In this document: positions 18,504 to 26,522 of the stretch, piece after piece
How the letters are laid out: each line of letters begins with the position of its first letter
Numbering within the stretch: position 1 is the first letter of the stretch
NCBI GenBank assembly: GCA_049604415.1
Contig: JBMYTN010000016.1
Coordinates: 23,196-87,195, forward strand
Direction: 5' to 3'
DNA from: JBMYTN01 sp049604415
Lineage (GTDB): Bacteria; Pseudomonadota; Alphaproteobacteria; Rhodospirillales; Rhodospirillaceae
DNA: 64,000 nucleotides
Program-made: the position numbers and the translations under genes
The notes under the pieces: model-generated
Databases searched by the model: none
What the model was told of the DNA's origin: nothing
Seen by the model: only the letters and a program-made list of their open reading frames with translations

Positions 18504-19430
18504 TTAGCCTGGGCGGTGATCCTGTTCCCAGATCGGTGGATCGCCAATGGTTTGGCGTAGGAAGTCGATGAAGACCCGGACCTTGGCGGTGAGCACATTG
18601 GATTTCGGATAAACCAGCCAGATCGCCGATTGATCATCGATTTCATAGTCGGACAGCACCTGCACCAAAGCCCCGCTGGTCAAGTCTTGGTGGAGCGCCC
18701 ATCGGGAGCCCATGGAAATCCCCAACCCGGTGCGGGTGGCGGCCCCCAGACTGGAGCCATCATCGCAAACCACGCGCGGTTTTTGCCCCGCTGGCGGAAA
18801 GCTGCCCTCTGGGTCTTGTGCCTTGAGGGGTTTCAGGCGGCGCGGTGTGGCGCTGCCAAACACCAACAGGTCATGGCTCGCCAAATCTTCAAGCCGTTCC
18901 GGGATGCCACGCGCAGCCAAATAGTCCGGTGCAGCACACAGGATCCGGCGATCCTCGGCCAGCTTCCGCCCGCGCAAGCTGCTATCGGGCAGGGCATAAT
19001 TGCGCAGGGCCAGATCAAAGCCGCCTTCGATCAGGTCAAGCTGATTGTCGGTCAGCTTAAGATCCAAATTCAGGCCAGGATGCTGGCGCAGAAAACCCGG
19101 CAAGGCGGGCGCGACATAAAGCTGGGCAAAGGTGCTGGAGGCGGCAAAGCGCAAGGTGCCGGTGATTTCCGCTCGGCCATGGCCCATTGCCGCCAGGGCG
19201 GCATCTTCCTGGGCCAAGATCTCTCGGGCATAGGGCAGGAATTCCGCACCTTCCAGAGACAAGGACACCTTTCGGGTCGAGCGATGCAGCAGATCCGCCC
19301 CGATCTGGGTCTCCAGCTTGGCCAGGCGGGCACTGGCCACCGCCGGGGCCAACCCCAGACGCCGCCCGGCAGCACTGATATTGAGCATATCAGCCGCCAG
19401 AACAAAAAGCCGGATGCCGTCGGTGTCCAT
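18504..19430 (-). CDS. LysR-family transcriptional regulator
   Basis: 308 aa. Residues 1-60 form the winged helix-turn-helix (ISAAGRRLGLAPAVASARLAKLE); the remainder is the periplasmic-binding-protein-like effector domain typical of LTTRs of the DsdC/AaeR-like branch. It is transcribed divergently from an SDR gene, the common LTTR layout, and a T-N11-A type palindrome plus a TATAAT lie in the shared interval. It probably controls the SDR and possibly the MDR gene downstream. Effector unknown. Confidence 0.92.
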   Translation of the reverse strand: MDTDGIRLFVLAADMLNISAAGRRLGLAPAVASARLAKLETQIGADLLHRSTRKVSLSLEGAEFLPYAREILAQEDAALAAMGHGRAEITGTLRFAASSTFAQLYVAPALPGFLRQHPGLNLDLKLTDNQLDLIEGGFDLALRNYALPDSSLRGRKLAEDRRILCAAPDYLAARGIPERLEDLASHDLLVFGSATPRRLKPLKAQDPEGSFPPAGQKPRVVCDDGSSLGAATRTGLGISMGSRWALHQDLTSGALVQVLSDYEIDDQSAIWLVYPKSNVLTAKVRVFIDFLRQTIGDPPIWEQDHRPG

Positions 19431-19474
19431 GGGTGATTATATCCAATTCCCGAATTCTGTTCGGAGCATGCCGG

Positions 19475-19499
19475 TATTGTTTGCGAGCTTCAATATAAT
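19475..19499 (+). promoter_or_regulatory. Candidate LysR box and -10 of the SDR gene
   Basis: TATTG, 11 bases, CAATA (19475-19495) is a T-N11-A-like inverted repeat in the 119-base divergent interval between the LysR and SDR genes. A perfect TATAAT (19494-19499) overlaps its right end. No good -35 stands 16-18 bases upstream, as expected for an activator-dependent promoter. Assignment is inferred from position and sequence. Confidence 0.45.
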
Positions 19500-19549
19500 T
19501 AAGTCTTGGCCACCGGAATTTTCCCATCCCCCTTGGAGCAGGCTTGAGC

Positions 19550-20365
19550 ATGTCCAAAACCATTCTTCTGACCGGCGCGACCGATGGCATTGGCCTGGAG
19601 GCTGCTTTGATGCTGGCCAGTGCAGGCCATGGCTTATTGCTGCATGGCCGCAGCGCTGAAAAGCTGGCCGCCACCGCCGACCGCATTACCAAAACCCCTG
19701 GGGCCGGAGCGGTGCAGACGGTTCAAGCGGACCTCTCGCGGATGGCGGATGTGGAGGCGATGGCCACGGAGGTTATGGCCAAAGCTCCCCAGTTGGATGT
19801 GCTGATCAACAATGCTGGGGTTTATAAAACCGGGACGCCGCTGAGCCCGGAGGGGCTGGATGTCCGGTTTCTGGTCAACACCTTGGCGCCCTATTTGTTG
19901 ACCAAGCGGCTGCTGCCCGCTTTGGCCCCGGATGCCCGGGTGGTGAATTTATCCTCAGCCGCCCAAGCCACTGTCGATCTGAAGGCCTTGGCCGGATCGG
20001 TGCGGTTGAGCGACGGCGAAGCCTATGCCCAGAGCAAGCTGGCAATCACCATGTGGACAGCCCATTGGGCGCAGACGCTGACCCCAGCGCAGCGGGTCAT
20101 GGTTGCGGTCAACCCGGCGTCTTTGCTGGGCAGCAAAATGGTCAAGGAAGCCTTTGGCATTGCCGGTCATGACCTGCGCATCGGGGCGGACATCATTTTG
20201 CGCGCCGCACTCAGCGATCATTTTGCCCAGGCCTCAGGACGCTATTTTGACAATGACAGCGGTCAATTTGCCGACCCGCATCCGGATGCTTTGGATGCGA
20301 GCAAGAATGAGCGTTTGGTCGCGGCCATGGAGGCCCTGTTGGACAAGCTTGGTCACCCGGTGTAA
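19550..20365 (+). CDS. Short-chain dehydrogenase/reductase (SDR)
   Basis: 271 aa from ATG 19550; an in-frame TTG lies two codons upstream. Classical SDR features: cofactor loop TGATDGIG (residues 6-13), an Arg in HGRSAEK that suggests NADP preference, NNAG near 87, catalytic Ser in NLSSAAQ, and YAQSK with Tyr158 and Lys162. It resembles the retinol dehydrogenase/WW-oxidoreductase-like branch, which acts on hydrophobic alcohols or carbonyls. Divergent from the LysR gene. Substrate not determinable. Confidence 0.88.
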   Translation: MSKTILLTGATDGIGLEAALMLASAGHGLLLHGRSAEKLAATADRITKTPGAGAVQTVQADLSRMADVEAMATEVMAKAPQLDVLINNAGVYKTGTPLSPEGLDVRFLVNTLAPYLLTKRLLPALAPDARVVNLSSAAQATVDLKALAGSVRLSDGEAYAQSKLAITMWTAHWAQTLTPAQRVMVAVNPASLLGSKMVKEAFGIAGHDLRIGADIILRAALSDHFAQASGRYFDNDSGQFADPHPDALDASKNERLVAAMEALLDKLGHPV

Positions 20366-20381
20366 TCGCCGGTTCCGGGGC

Positions 20382-21770
20382 CTATCCCAGGATTTCGTGG
20401 ATGGCGCCGACCACGGCGGTGACGATGCTATCGGCTTCGTCTCGGGTCAGGCTGAAGGGCGGGGCGATGCCGATGATGTCACCATGGGGCATGGCCCGGA
20501 CGATGACGCCACGGCGCAAGGCCGCAGCCGCGATCTTTGGCGCGACGGAGCCCACCGGAGCATAGAACACCGGCCCGTCGCGGTTTTCGACCAGCTCGAT
20601 GGCACAGGTTAGGCCTTCGCCCCGGATTTCGCCCACATGGGGGTGGTCTTCCAAGGCCTCCCGAACCTGATTGCGCAGATAGGTTCCCACCTTGCGGGCA
20701 TTGTCCATCAGCCCAAGATCGTCGATCAGGGACAGATTGGCCACTCCAGCTGCTGCGCCGATGGGATGGGCGGAATAAGTCAAGCCATGGCCAAAGGGCC
20801 CCATGCTGTCGGTGCCCTCGGCCAGGACCGAGAAGACCTTTTTGGAGATCACTGCCCCGGACAGCGGGGCATAGGCCGAGGTCAAACCCTTGGCGATGGT
20901 GATCAAATCCGGTTGCAGGCCATAGAAGTGGGAGCCAAAGGGCGTGCCGAGGCGTCCAAAGCCGGTGATCACCTCGTCAGCGACAAATAGGATGTCGTAT
21001 TTTTTCAGGACCGCCTGGATCCGGGGCCAATAGCCTTCCGGTGGCGGCACCAGACCACCGGTGCCGAGCATGGGCTCGCCAAAAAAGGCGGCAATGGTGT
21101 CAGGCCCTTCATCCAGGATCAGGGCTTCCAAACGCTCCGCACACCAGGCGGAGAAGTCGGACTCGCTCATATCCCGGTCGGGGCGGTGGAAATAATAGGG
21201 CGCTTCGGTGTGCAACACTCGGGACAGGGGCAGGTCGAAGGCCTTGTGGAAGAATTCCAGCCCGGTCAGAGAGCCGGTCATCAAGCCGGACCCATGGAAG
21301 CCGCGCTTGCGACCGATCAGCTTCTTTTTGTCGGGGCGGCCCAATACATTGTTGTAATACCAGATGATCTTGATCAGGGTCTCGTTGGCATCGGATCCGC
21401 CCAAGCCAAAAAATACCCGGGACATGCCAACCGGGGCCCGCTCAATGACCATCCGGGCCAGGGTGATGGAGGCCTCGGTGCCATGGCCGACATAGGCGTG
21501 ATAATAGGGCAGGTCTTTGGCCTGCCGGGCGATGGCCTCGGCGATTTCACTCCGGCCATAGCCCGCATTGACGCAATACAGGCCAGCAAAGCCGTCCAAA
21601 AAGCGGTTGCCATCCCGATCGGTGATGAACACGCCGTCACCATGGATCAGGATCCGCTGGGGCAGCTTGCCCCGGGCGTGGTCCGCCAAATGGGTAGACG
21701 GGTGAAAAAAGTGATCCCGGTCCCATTGAGCCAGGAAGTCGGTCCTGGCAGCAGCATCATTGTCGGGCAT
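20382..21770 (-). CDS. Class III PLP-dependent aminotransferase (omega-aminotransferase type)
   Basis: 462 aa, the usual size for fold-type I class III enzymes. The PLP lysine is K294 in TIAKGLTSAYAPL. The preceding acidic residue is in FVADEVITGFGR, and phosphate-contacting GGSDANETLIK and the YYHAYVGHG region are also present. Such enzymes transfer an amino group from putrescine, beta-alanine or other omega-amino donors to pyruvate or a 2-oxo acid. It is monocistronic, with its own likely promoter 110-140 bases upstream. The exact donor cannot be told from the sequence. Confidence 0.9.
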   Translation of the reverse strand: MPDNDAAARTDFLAQWDRDHFFHPSTHLADHARGKLPQRILIHGDGVFITDRDGNRFLDGFAGLYCVNAGYGRSEIAEAIARQAKDLPYYHAYVGHGTEASITLARMVIERAPVGMSRVFFGLGGSDANETLIKIIWYYNNVLGRPDKKKLIGRKRGFHGSGLMTGSLTGLEFFHKAFDLPLSRVLHTEAPYYFHRPDRDMSESDFSAWCAERLEALILDEGPDTIAAFFGEPMLGTGGLVPPPEGYWPRIQAVLKKYDILFVADEVITGFGRLGTPFGSHFYGLQPDLITIAKGLTSAYAPLSGAVISKKVFSVLAEGTDSMGPFGHGLTYSAHPIGAAAGVANLSLIDDLGLMDNARKVGTYLRNQVREALEDHPHVGEIRGEGLTCAIELVENRDGPVFYAPVGSVAPKIAAAALRRGVIVRAMPHGDIIGIAPPFSLTRDEADSIVTAVVGAIHEILG

Positions 21771-22071
21771 CTTCGGGGTACGCTCCTGTGGGGGGTCTGC
21801 TTGCGGTTATACTGTTGCCGCCAATGTTTGGATTTGTCCTCACCCGGTAAGCGCAAGTCAGTGTTGGATTTTTTCTGAATTATAGCGGTTTTGACCAAAG
21901 AAAGCAAAACCCTATGGCCTGCCTCCCGGGCCCTGACGGGGTGGATTGGGAGGCTGTGGGGCGTGGGGATGTTCACACTATTAGGGAAGTTTGATTGCTT
22001 TCCCGCTGTTCAACAGGCAGGGTGCCGAACTTATCGATCAATTGCGTCATATTGATAGGGGAAGCTCTAAG
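21771..22071. other. Divergent non-coding interval (301 bases)
   Basis: Between the aminotransferase and the thioesterase. It holds a likely aminotransferase promoter (minus strand) and an inverted repeat, GCCTCCC at 21921-21927 with GGGAGGC at 21948-21954. Plus-strand reading continuous with the thioesterase opens at TTG 21991, but the ribosome-binding site favours the later GTG. No tRNA or small gene seen. Confidence 0.5.
21879..21907 (-). promoter_or_regulatory. Promoter candidate for the aminotransferase
   Basis: On the minus strand, TTGCTT (21907-21902), a 17-base spacer and a perfect TATAAT (21884-21879). The start codon is about 110 bases downstream at 21770. Consensus spacing supports a sigma-70 type promoter. 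Confidence 0.45.
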
Positions 22072-22476
22072 GTGAACAGTCCGTTTTTTACCCGTGGGGA
22101 AGCGTTTCTGGCCTCCTGCCCGGTGTCTTCGGGGTTGGGGATGCGTTTGCTGGATGCGGGCGAGGGCTTTGCCCGGGCGACGATGACCGTGCGCCCGGAC
22201 ATGCTCAACGCTCTGGGCTCCCTGCATGGCGGTGTGTTTTTCACCTTTGCCGATTCCACTTTTGGCGTGGCCTGCAATTGGCATGGCAAGGCGACCTTTG
22301 GCATGTCCTGCGATGCGACCTATTTGGCTCCGGCTTATCCCAAAGATGCATTGATTGCCGAGGCCCGGGAGGTGCATCGTGCCGGGCGGACCAGCTATTT
22401 CGACGTGACGGTCTCCCGCGATGATGGCACTGTGCTGCTGCTGTTCCATGGTACCAGCCGAACCCCTGGTGCGTGA
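22072..22476 (+). CDS. PaaI-family hotdog thioesterase
   Basis: 134 aa from GTG 22072, chosen because AGGGGAAG lies eight bases upstream and the length then matches the family; an upstream in-frame TTG at 21991 would add 27 residues unlike the family. Hotdog-fold signature LGSLHGGVFFTFADSTFG matches PaaI/HGG-motif acyl-CoA thioesterases, which hydrolyse aryl- or acyl-CoA esters in the cytoplasm. It is followed within 24 bases by an MBL hydrolase, suggesting an operon. Substrate unknown, although PaaI itself acts on phenylacetyl-CoA intermediates. Confidence 0.85.
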   Translation: MNSPFFTRGEAFLASCPVSSGLGMRLLDAGEGFARATMTVRPDMLNALGSLHGGVFFTFADSTFGVACNWHGKATFGMSCDATYLAPAYPKDALIAEAREVHRAGRTSYFDVTVSRDDGTVLLLFHGTSRTPGA

Positions 22477-22499
22477 CCCGATGTCATAAGGGGAATTGT

Positions 22500-23528
22500 T
22501 TGAGCGCCTCTCTTGAATTTCCCTGGGCAACGGCTCCGGCTCCCGGGACGACCATTGAGGTTGTGCCGGGCATCCATTGGCTCACCACCAGCCTGCCGTT
22601 TCGGCTGTCTTCGATCAATTTGTGGCTGCTCGAGGATGGCGATGGCTGGTGCATGGTCGATTGCGGCTTCCCGATCCCGGAGGTCCGCGATCAGATCGAA
22701 GAGGTCTGGGCCACGGTGTTGGGTGGCCGCCCAATCACCAGGCTGATCATCACCCATCATCATCCGGACCATGTCGGCAACGCGCCGTGGATTTGTGAGC
22801 GCTGGGGCATTGTGCCGACCATGACGCCGCTTGAGTTTGATCTTGGCCGTTGGATGTTGGATGAGACGTGGCGGGAGGATGCCGATCAATCGGAGCGGTT
22901 CCACCGCAGTCATGGTTTGCCGGAAGCGACCTTGGTTGGCCAGAGCTCGACCCGGGCCAAATATGGCTCCTGCTTTGCCCGTCTCGGCCCGGATTTTCAC
23001 CGGCTGCAGGATGGCGATAGCCTAAACATTGGTGGGCGCAGTTGGGAGGTGATTGAGGGGCTTGGACATTCCGACGCCCAAGCATTGTTGCATTGTCCGG
23101 AGAGCGGAGTTTTGATCTCCGGCGATCAGGTGCTGCCGAAGATCAGTCCCAATGTTAGCGTGTATTTTAACGCACCCAAAGCCGAGCCCCTGTCAGAATT
23201 CTTAGACAGCAACAGTCGGATTTCGGCCCGTGTGGCGGAAACGGTGTTGGTGTTGCCCTCGCACAAACAGCCGTTTTATGGCCTGCATCGGCGCATTGCC
23301 GAGCTGGAGAAGCATCATCGCGAGCGGTTGGATGGCATTGAGGCGGCGTTGAAGGATCGGCCCCAAACGGCGTTTGAGCTGTTGGAGGTGGTGTTTGGGG
23401 CCATTGAACTGGATGGCCATCAGATGAATTTCGCCATGGGCGAGGCGGTGGCGCATTTGCATCATTTGGAGATGCAGGGCCGGGTCAAAAAGTCCCTCGA
23501 CGCGGGGGTCTGGCGCTTCGTTTCTTAG
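22500..23528 (+). CDS. Metallo-beta-lactamase-fold hydrolase (LACTB2-like)
   Basis: 342 aa from TTG 22500, preceded by AAGGGG at good spacing; a GTG at 22473 overlapping the thioesterase stop is the alternative. The metal-binding motif HHHPDH near residue 86 (HxHxDH) is intact, followed by the further His/Asp ligands (GLGHSDAQ, ISGDQVLP). The C-terminal 80 residues look like the winged-helix domain of LACTB2-type hydrolases. Likely a soluble thioester or phosphodiester hydrolase. A strong intrinsic terminator follows. Confidence 0.87.
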   Translation: MSASLEFPWATAPAPGTTIEVVPGIHWLTTSLPFRLSSINLWLLEDGDGWCMVDCGFPIPEVRDQIEEVWATVLGGRPITRLIITHHHPDHVGNAPWICERWGIVPTMTPLEFDLGRWMLDETWREDADQSERFHRSHGLPEATLVGQSSTRAKYGSCFARLGPDFHRLQDGDSLNIGGRSWEVIEGLGHSDAQALLHCPESGVLISGDQVLPKISPNVSVYFNAPKAEPLSEFLDSNSRISARVAETVLVLPSHKQPFYGLHRRIAELEKHHRERLDGIEAALKDRPQTAFELLEVVFGAIELDGHQMNFAMGEAVAHLHHLEMQGRVKKSLDAGVWRFVS

Positions 23529-23556
23529 ATTTAGGGCCCTATTGAACCGGGTGTTT

Positions 23557-23592
23557 GGGGGAGCGGCTGCTCCCCCATTCTGTTTTGTTTTC
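23557..23592 (+). terminator. Rho-independent terminator after the MBL gene
   Basis: GGGGGAGC (23557-23564), loop GGCT, GCTCCCCC (23569-23576), then a T-rich tract ATTCTGTTTTGTTTT. It stands between convergent genes and ends the thioesterase-MBL transcript. Confidence 0.85.
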
Positions 23593-23595
23593 CCC

Positions 23596-25014
23596 TTACC
23601 GCACCCATTTGCGCCAAGTGACCGCCGGGATGGCTTGGATATATTGGTCCAGGCGGTTGAACAGATATTCGCGGGGGTTGTTCAGCACCTTTTTCAGATG
23701 ACGTCCGGAAATATAGAAGTCCCGATAGGCGGCTTTGGCGAAGGCTTCGATTTCCTCGGTGCTGGCACCGCCGACGCTTTCATAAGACGGCTTGCCATCT
23801 TTGGACAGGGTGCCTTTGGCCTGGACTTCATCCCAGAATGGGGTGCCTTCAAAGGGGATCATGATCTGGAACTGGGCGGTGTGCGGGTTGATCGCTTTGG
23901 CCAGCTCCAGGGTCCGGTTCATGCTTTCCTTGCTGTCGCCGAAATGGCCCATGGCAAAGTCGCCATGGATTTGCAGGCCGGCCTTGTGGACCATGCGGCC
24001 GAATTCCAGGGCATCGGCGACGGTGGCCCCTTTGTCCATATGTTTCAGCACGTCATCATCGCCGCTTTCAAAGCCGACATGCAGGTTCAGACAACCGGAT
24101 TTGGCCATCAGGTCCAGGGTTTCTTGGGTCAGCTTCGAATTGGGCTTGGCGTAGCAGGACCAGCGGATCTTATAGCCGCGCTCCAGGATGGCTTCGGAGA
24201 TCTGCCGGGCGCGTTTATTGGTCAGCATATCGTCTTGGATCATGATCGACTGGACGTCGGGCATGAAGCGGGTGACGTATTCGAATTCTTCCATGAAGTG
24301 GTCGATGGAGCGCAGATTATAGACGCTGCCATCCACGAAGGTGTGGACCCACAGACAGAACGAACATTTGCCCCAGGCGCAGCCACGCCCGGACATGATG
24401 TCGAGGAACGGGTAGAGCTCGGAGGGAGTCTTGTAGAGCTTGTAGTCCAGCTGGCGGTGGAAATATTCGCTGGTCAGCGGGAACTGGTCCAGGATGTCCG
24501 TCCGGTAGAGATTGCGCGGCGGATTGGCCTGGATCGCGCCGGTTTCCTGGTCCTTGACGTGGAAATTGCGCTGCTCAAGCGGATCAAGCCCGCTGGCGAG
24601 TTCCTCCAGCGGCAGGTCAAACTCTTTGCGGATTGCCAGGCGGACCCGTTTGGCCTTGCGCAGCACCTTGTCGGGATCAACCGAGGTATAGGGGCCAACA
24701 AAGACCACCGTGCGCCCAGTTGCCGCAACCGCATCGCCAAAGGCGACGTCATTGTCTTCGGACAGGCGTCCGGTATAGACCGCGACGATATCCGCATCGA
24801 AGTCTTTGATCGCGTCCATGGCCTGGTCGCCATTTAGGCCTTGGACCTGGGCATCGAGCAGACGGGTTTGGTGGCCCTTGCCCTCCAGCCAAGCACCGGC
24901 CTGGCCAAGCCAGATCGGGAACCAGGAGGAGGCCGAGAGGGAAACGAAGTCGCAGCGTGCGTTGCGCATATACTGCTTCACATAGGGCGGGCTGATCAGG
25001 ACGACCTTGGCCAT
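23596..25014 (-). CDS. B12-binding-type radical SAM protein
   Basis: 472 aa from ATG 25014, which gives an N-terminus MAKVVLISPP typical of the family; a longer reading to 25083 overlaps the gene upstream. Residues 1-150 form a cobalamin-binding-like Rossmann domain, but the DxHxxG loop reads DAQVQG, lacking the cobalt-ligating His. The radical SAM core has C212, C217 and C220 in GCAWGKCSFC, a CX4CX2C spacing instead of the usual CX3CX2C, and a conserved GFESGDDDVL. Class B relatives catalyse methylations, cyclisations or rearrangements. It lies 13 bases after a desaturase gene on the same strand, so the two probably act on one lipid or isoprenoid substrate (inference). Confidence 0.85.
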   Translation of the reverse strand: MAKVVLISPPYVKQYMRNARCDFVSLSASSWFPIWLGQAGAWLEGKGHQTRLLDAQVQGLNGDQAMDAIKDFDADIVAVYTGRLSEDNDVAFGDAVAATGRTVVFVGPYTSVDPDKVLRKAKRVRLAIRKEFDLPLEELASGLDPLEQRNFHVKDQETGAIQANPPRNLYRTDILDQFPLTSEYFHRQLDYKLYKTPSELYPFLDIMSGRGCAWGKCSFCLWVHTFVDGSVYNLRSIDHFMEEFEYVTRFMPDVQSIMIQDDMLTNKRARQISEAILERGYKIRWSCYAKPNSKLTQETLDLMAKSGCLNLHVGFESGDDDVLKHMDKGATVADALEFGRMVHKAGLQIHGDFAMGHFGDSKESMNRTLELAKAINPHTAQFQIMIPFEGTPFWDEVQAKGTLSKDGKPSYESVGGASTEEIEAFAKAAYRDFYISGRHLKKVLNNPREYLFNRLDQYIQAIPAVTWRKWVR

Positions 25015-25027
25015 GGGGAACCCTCTT

Positions 25028-25921
25028 TCACTGCGCAGTTTGATGGGGGGCGGATGCGGCAGCTGCCGCAGATGGAGCCGCAATCGGGGTGGCGGTGCTC
25101 ATGCCGGTTTGGAACTCGACCCGGGCGGCCTTTAACTCGGCGAGCAGGTCGGGGTCTTTGAGGACGGCGCGATAGCGGTGCCAGGGGATGAAGGGCCACA
25201 AGTGGTGGATGCCATGCATGGATTGATCGATGGTGACCAGCCGACCGACCCAACCGGCATCGCGGACCCGCAGCACGGTGTAGCCGCCTTCCGGCACATT
25301 ATGCGGCAGAAAGCAGATGTAATAGGCGTGTAGGAACAAAACGATGGCCCGGGGAATGATCCAGGCGCACAGGACGGCCCACAGCACGTCCCACCCTGCC
25401 AAGGCTCCGGCAAGGACAATGGCCAAGGCAAAGAAATTGGAGGCCCGATCCGCCCAAATCCGGGTCGGGGTCATGGGCTGGAAGCTCTCCGGGATGTCCA
25501 TGCGCACGCCTTGGACCGTCAGGCGGGCCAGGCGAAAGGCGAACCCCAGAAAGCTGGTCTGGATCCGGGGATAGACCGGGTCCTTGCCGTCTTGGCCTTC
25601 CCATTTATGGTGGATCAGATGTTCCCGGCGTCGGGCGAAATAGCCTGGATAGACCGAGGCAGCCGAGGCAACAATCCCAGCCGCCGTGTTGATCCAACCG
25701 ATTTTGGAAAAGCTGCCATGGGAGCTTTCATGCCAAGCGGTGAAGGACAAGTTCATCAACGCGGTGCCAATGATCAGGGTGGCCCACCAGGGCAGATGGC
25801 CTGCGACCTGGGCCCAGCCAATCAACGGGAAGCCCACCACCATGGCCGCAATGACCAGGGCTGTGGGACCGTCCATCAGCACTTTGCGCTGTTGCGTGAT
25901 CTCAACAAGTTTCGGATGCAT
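25028..25921 (-). CDS. Membrane fatty-acid desaturase/hydroxylase family protein
   Basis: 297 aa, four to five hydrophobic segments. The di-iron histidine boxes are all present: H64 and H68 in WHESSHG, H101/H104/H105 in REHLIHH, and H236/H239/H240 in MHGIHH. The layout fits the desaturase superfamily that includes acyl-lipid desaturases and carotenoid ketolases/hydroxylases. The C-terminus is an Ala/Pro tail. First gene of a two-gene operon with the radical SAM protein. The reaction (desaturation or hydroxylation) and substrate cannot be fixed from the sequence. Confidence 0.85.
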   Translation of the reverse strand: MHPKLVEITQQRKVLMDGPTALVIAAMVVGFPLIGWAQVAGHLPWWATLIIGTALMNLSFTAWHESSHGSFSKIGWINTAAGIVASAASVYPGYFARRREHLIHHKWEGQDGKDPVYPRIQTSFLGFAFRLARLTVQGVRMDIPESFQPMTPTRIWADRASNFFALAIVLAGALAGWDVLWAVLCAWIIPRAIVLFLHAYYICFLPHNVPEGGYTVLRVRDAGWVGRLVTIDQSMHGIHHLWPFIPWHRYRAVLKDPDLLAELKAARVEFQTGMSTATPIAAPSAAAAASAPHQTAQ

Positions 25922-26522
25922 GGACTCTCTCTATCGGGCTTTCTGCCCGCATAAGGGTTGGGGGTCCTGAACAACGGTATGGCCCTGGATCTTCTGATCC
26001 CGGCTTTTGGCTGCGGTTTCTCGCACCCCTACCGTCTCATCAAAATATTACCACAGCGTAAACGCCATGCACGGGGATTCGTGTTTGCCTGGTCCATGGC
26101 CACAAAGTCTAAAGGGGTACAGGCAGGTCTTGAAACCTTAGACTCTTGCCGACATCATGCGGGTCTTCGGGCCGTGCACTCATAAACGGAATGAATTTTG
26201 GGAGGAATGAAAACATTGGAAGAACGGGAGGGAAAACGCAGGAAATGTGGCGCATTTTCAAGGTTTTCCGACGCATCCGTCCGGTGTTTTCACTCTCTCC
26301 GGATGACTGCAAATTGGCGTCATCCCATGGCGGTAGGGGACCTTGATCGGGTCGCCAGCCCGCTCTTCGGCCCTTGCCTGATGGGATCTAGAGCATTTTC
26401 AGCCGAAGTGGATCGGGTTCGACGGTTCGAAAATGCGACAAACAATAATACTAAGACCAACTTAGCAGCCAAAAACGTCCCATTTATGAGGTCACGACCT
26501 AAGTCGTTGGGGGACTGTTGAT
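25922..26522. other. 601-base non-coding interval
   Basis: Divergent region between the desaturase and the first GT-C-like gene. It contains a RIME-like palindrome (26389-26440), two small inverted repeats just before the next gene (CTAAG/CTTAG at 26451-26465 and ACGAC/GTCGT at 26494-26507), and no convincing gene. A possible 107-codon reading near 26198 has no family resemblance and uneven codon use. Confidence 0.5.
26389..26440. repeat. RIME-like palindromic intergenic element, copy 1
   Basis: GCATTTTC (26393-26400) pairs with GAAAATGC (26429-26436); the inner part, beginning AGCCGAAGTGG, can pair with TTCGACGGTTC. The left arm matches the right-edge element at 63818-63833 in 15 of 16 positions. 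The overall pattern (TAGAGCATTTTC...GAAAATGCGACAAA) resembles palindromic intergenic repeats known in alphaproteobacteria (RIME type). Confidence 0.6.

Noticed and set aside
23542..24837. Long open reading on the plus strand (431 codons) opposite the radical SAM gene
   Set aside because: It lies wholly within the antisense of a clear radical SAM gene with conserved motifs; its residue composition is typical of GC-rich antisense readings and no domain is visible.
26198..26521. Possible small gene before the GT-C-like pair
   Set aside because: No family resemblance, it runs through the RIME-like palindrome, and its Shine-Dalgarno-like run is too close to the start codon.
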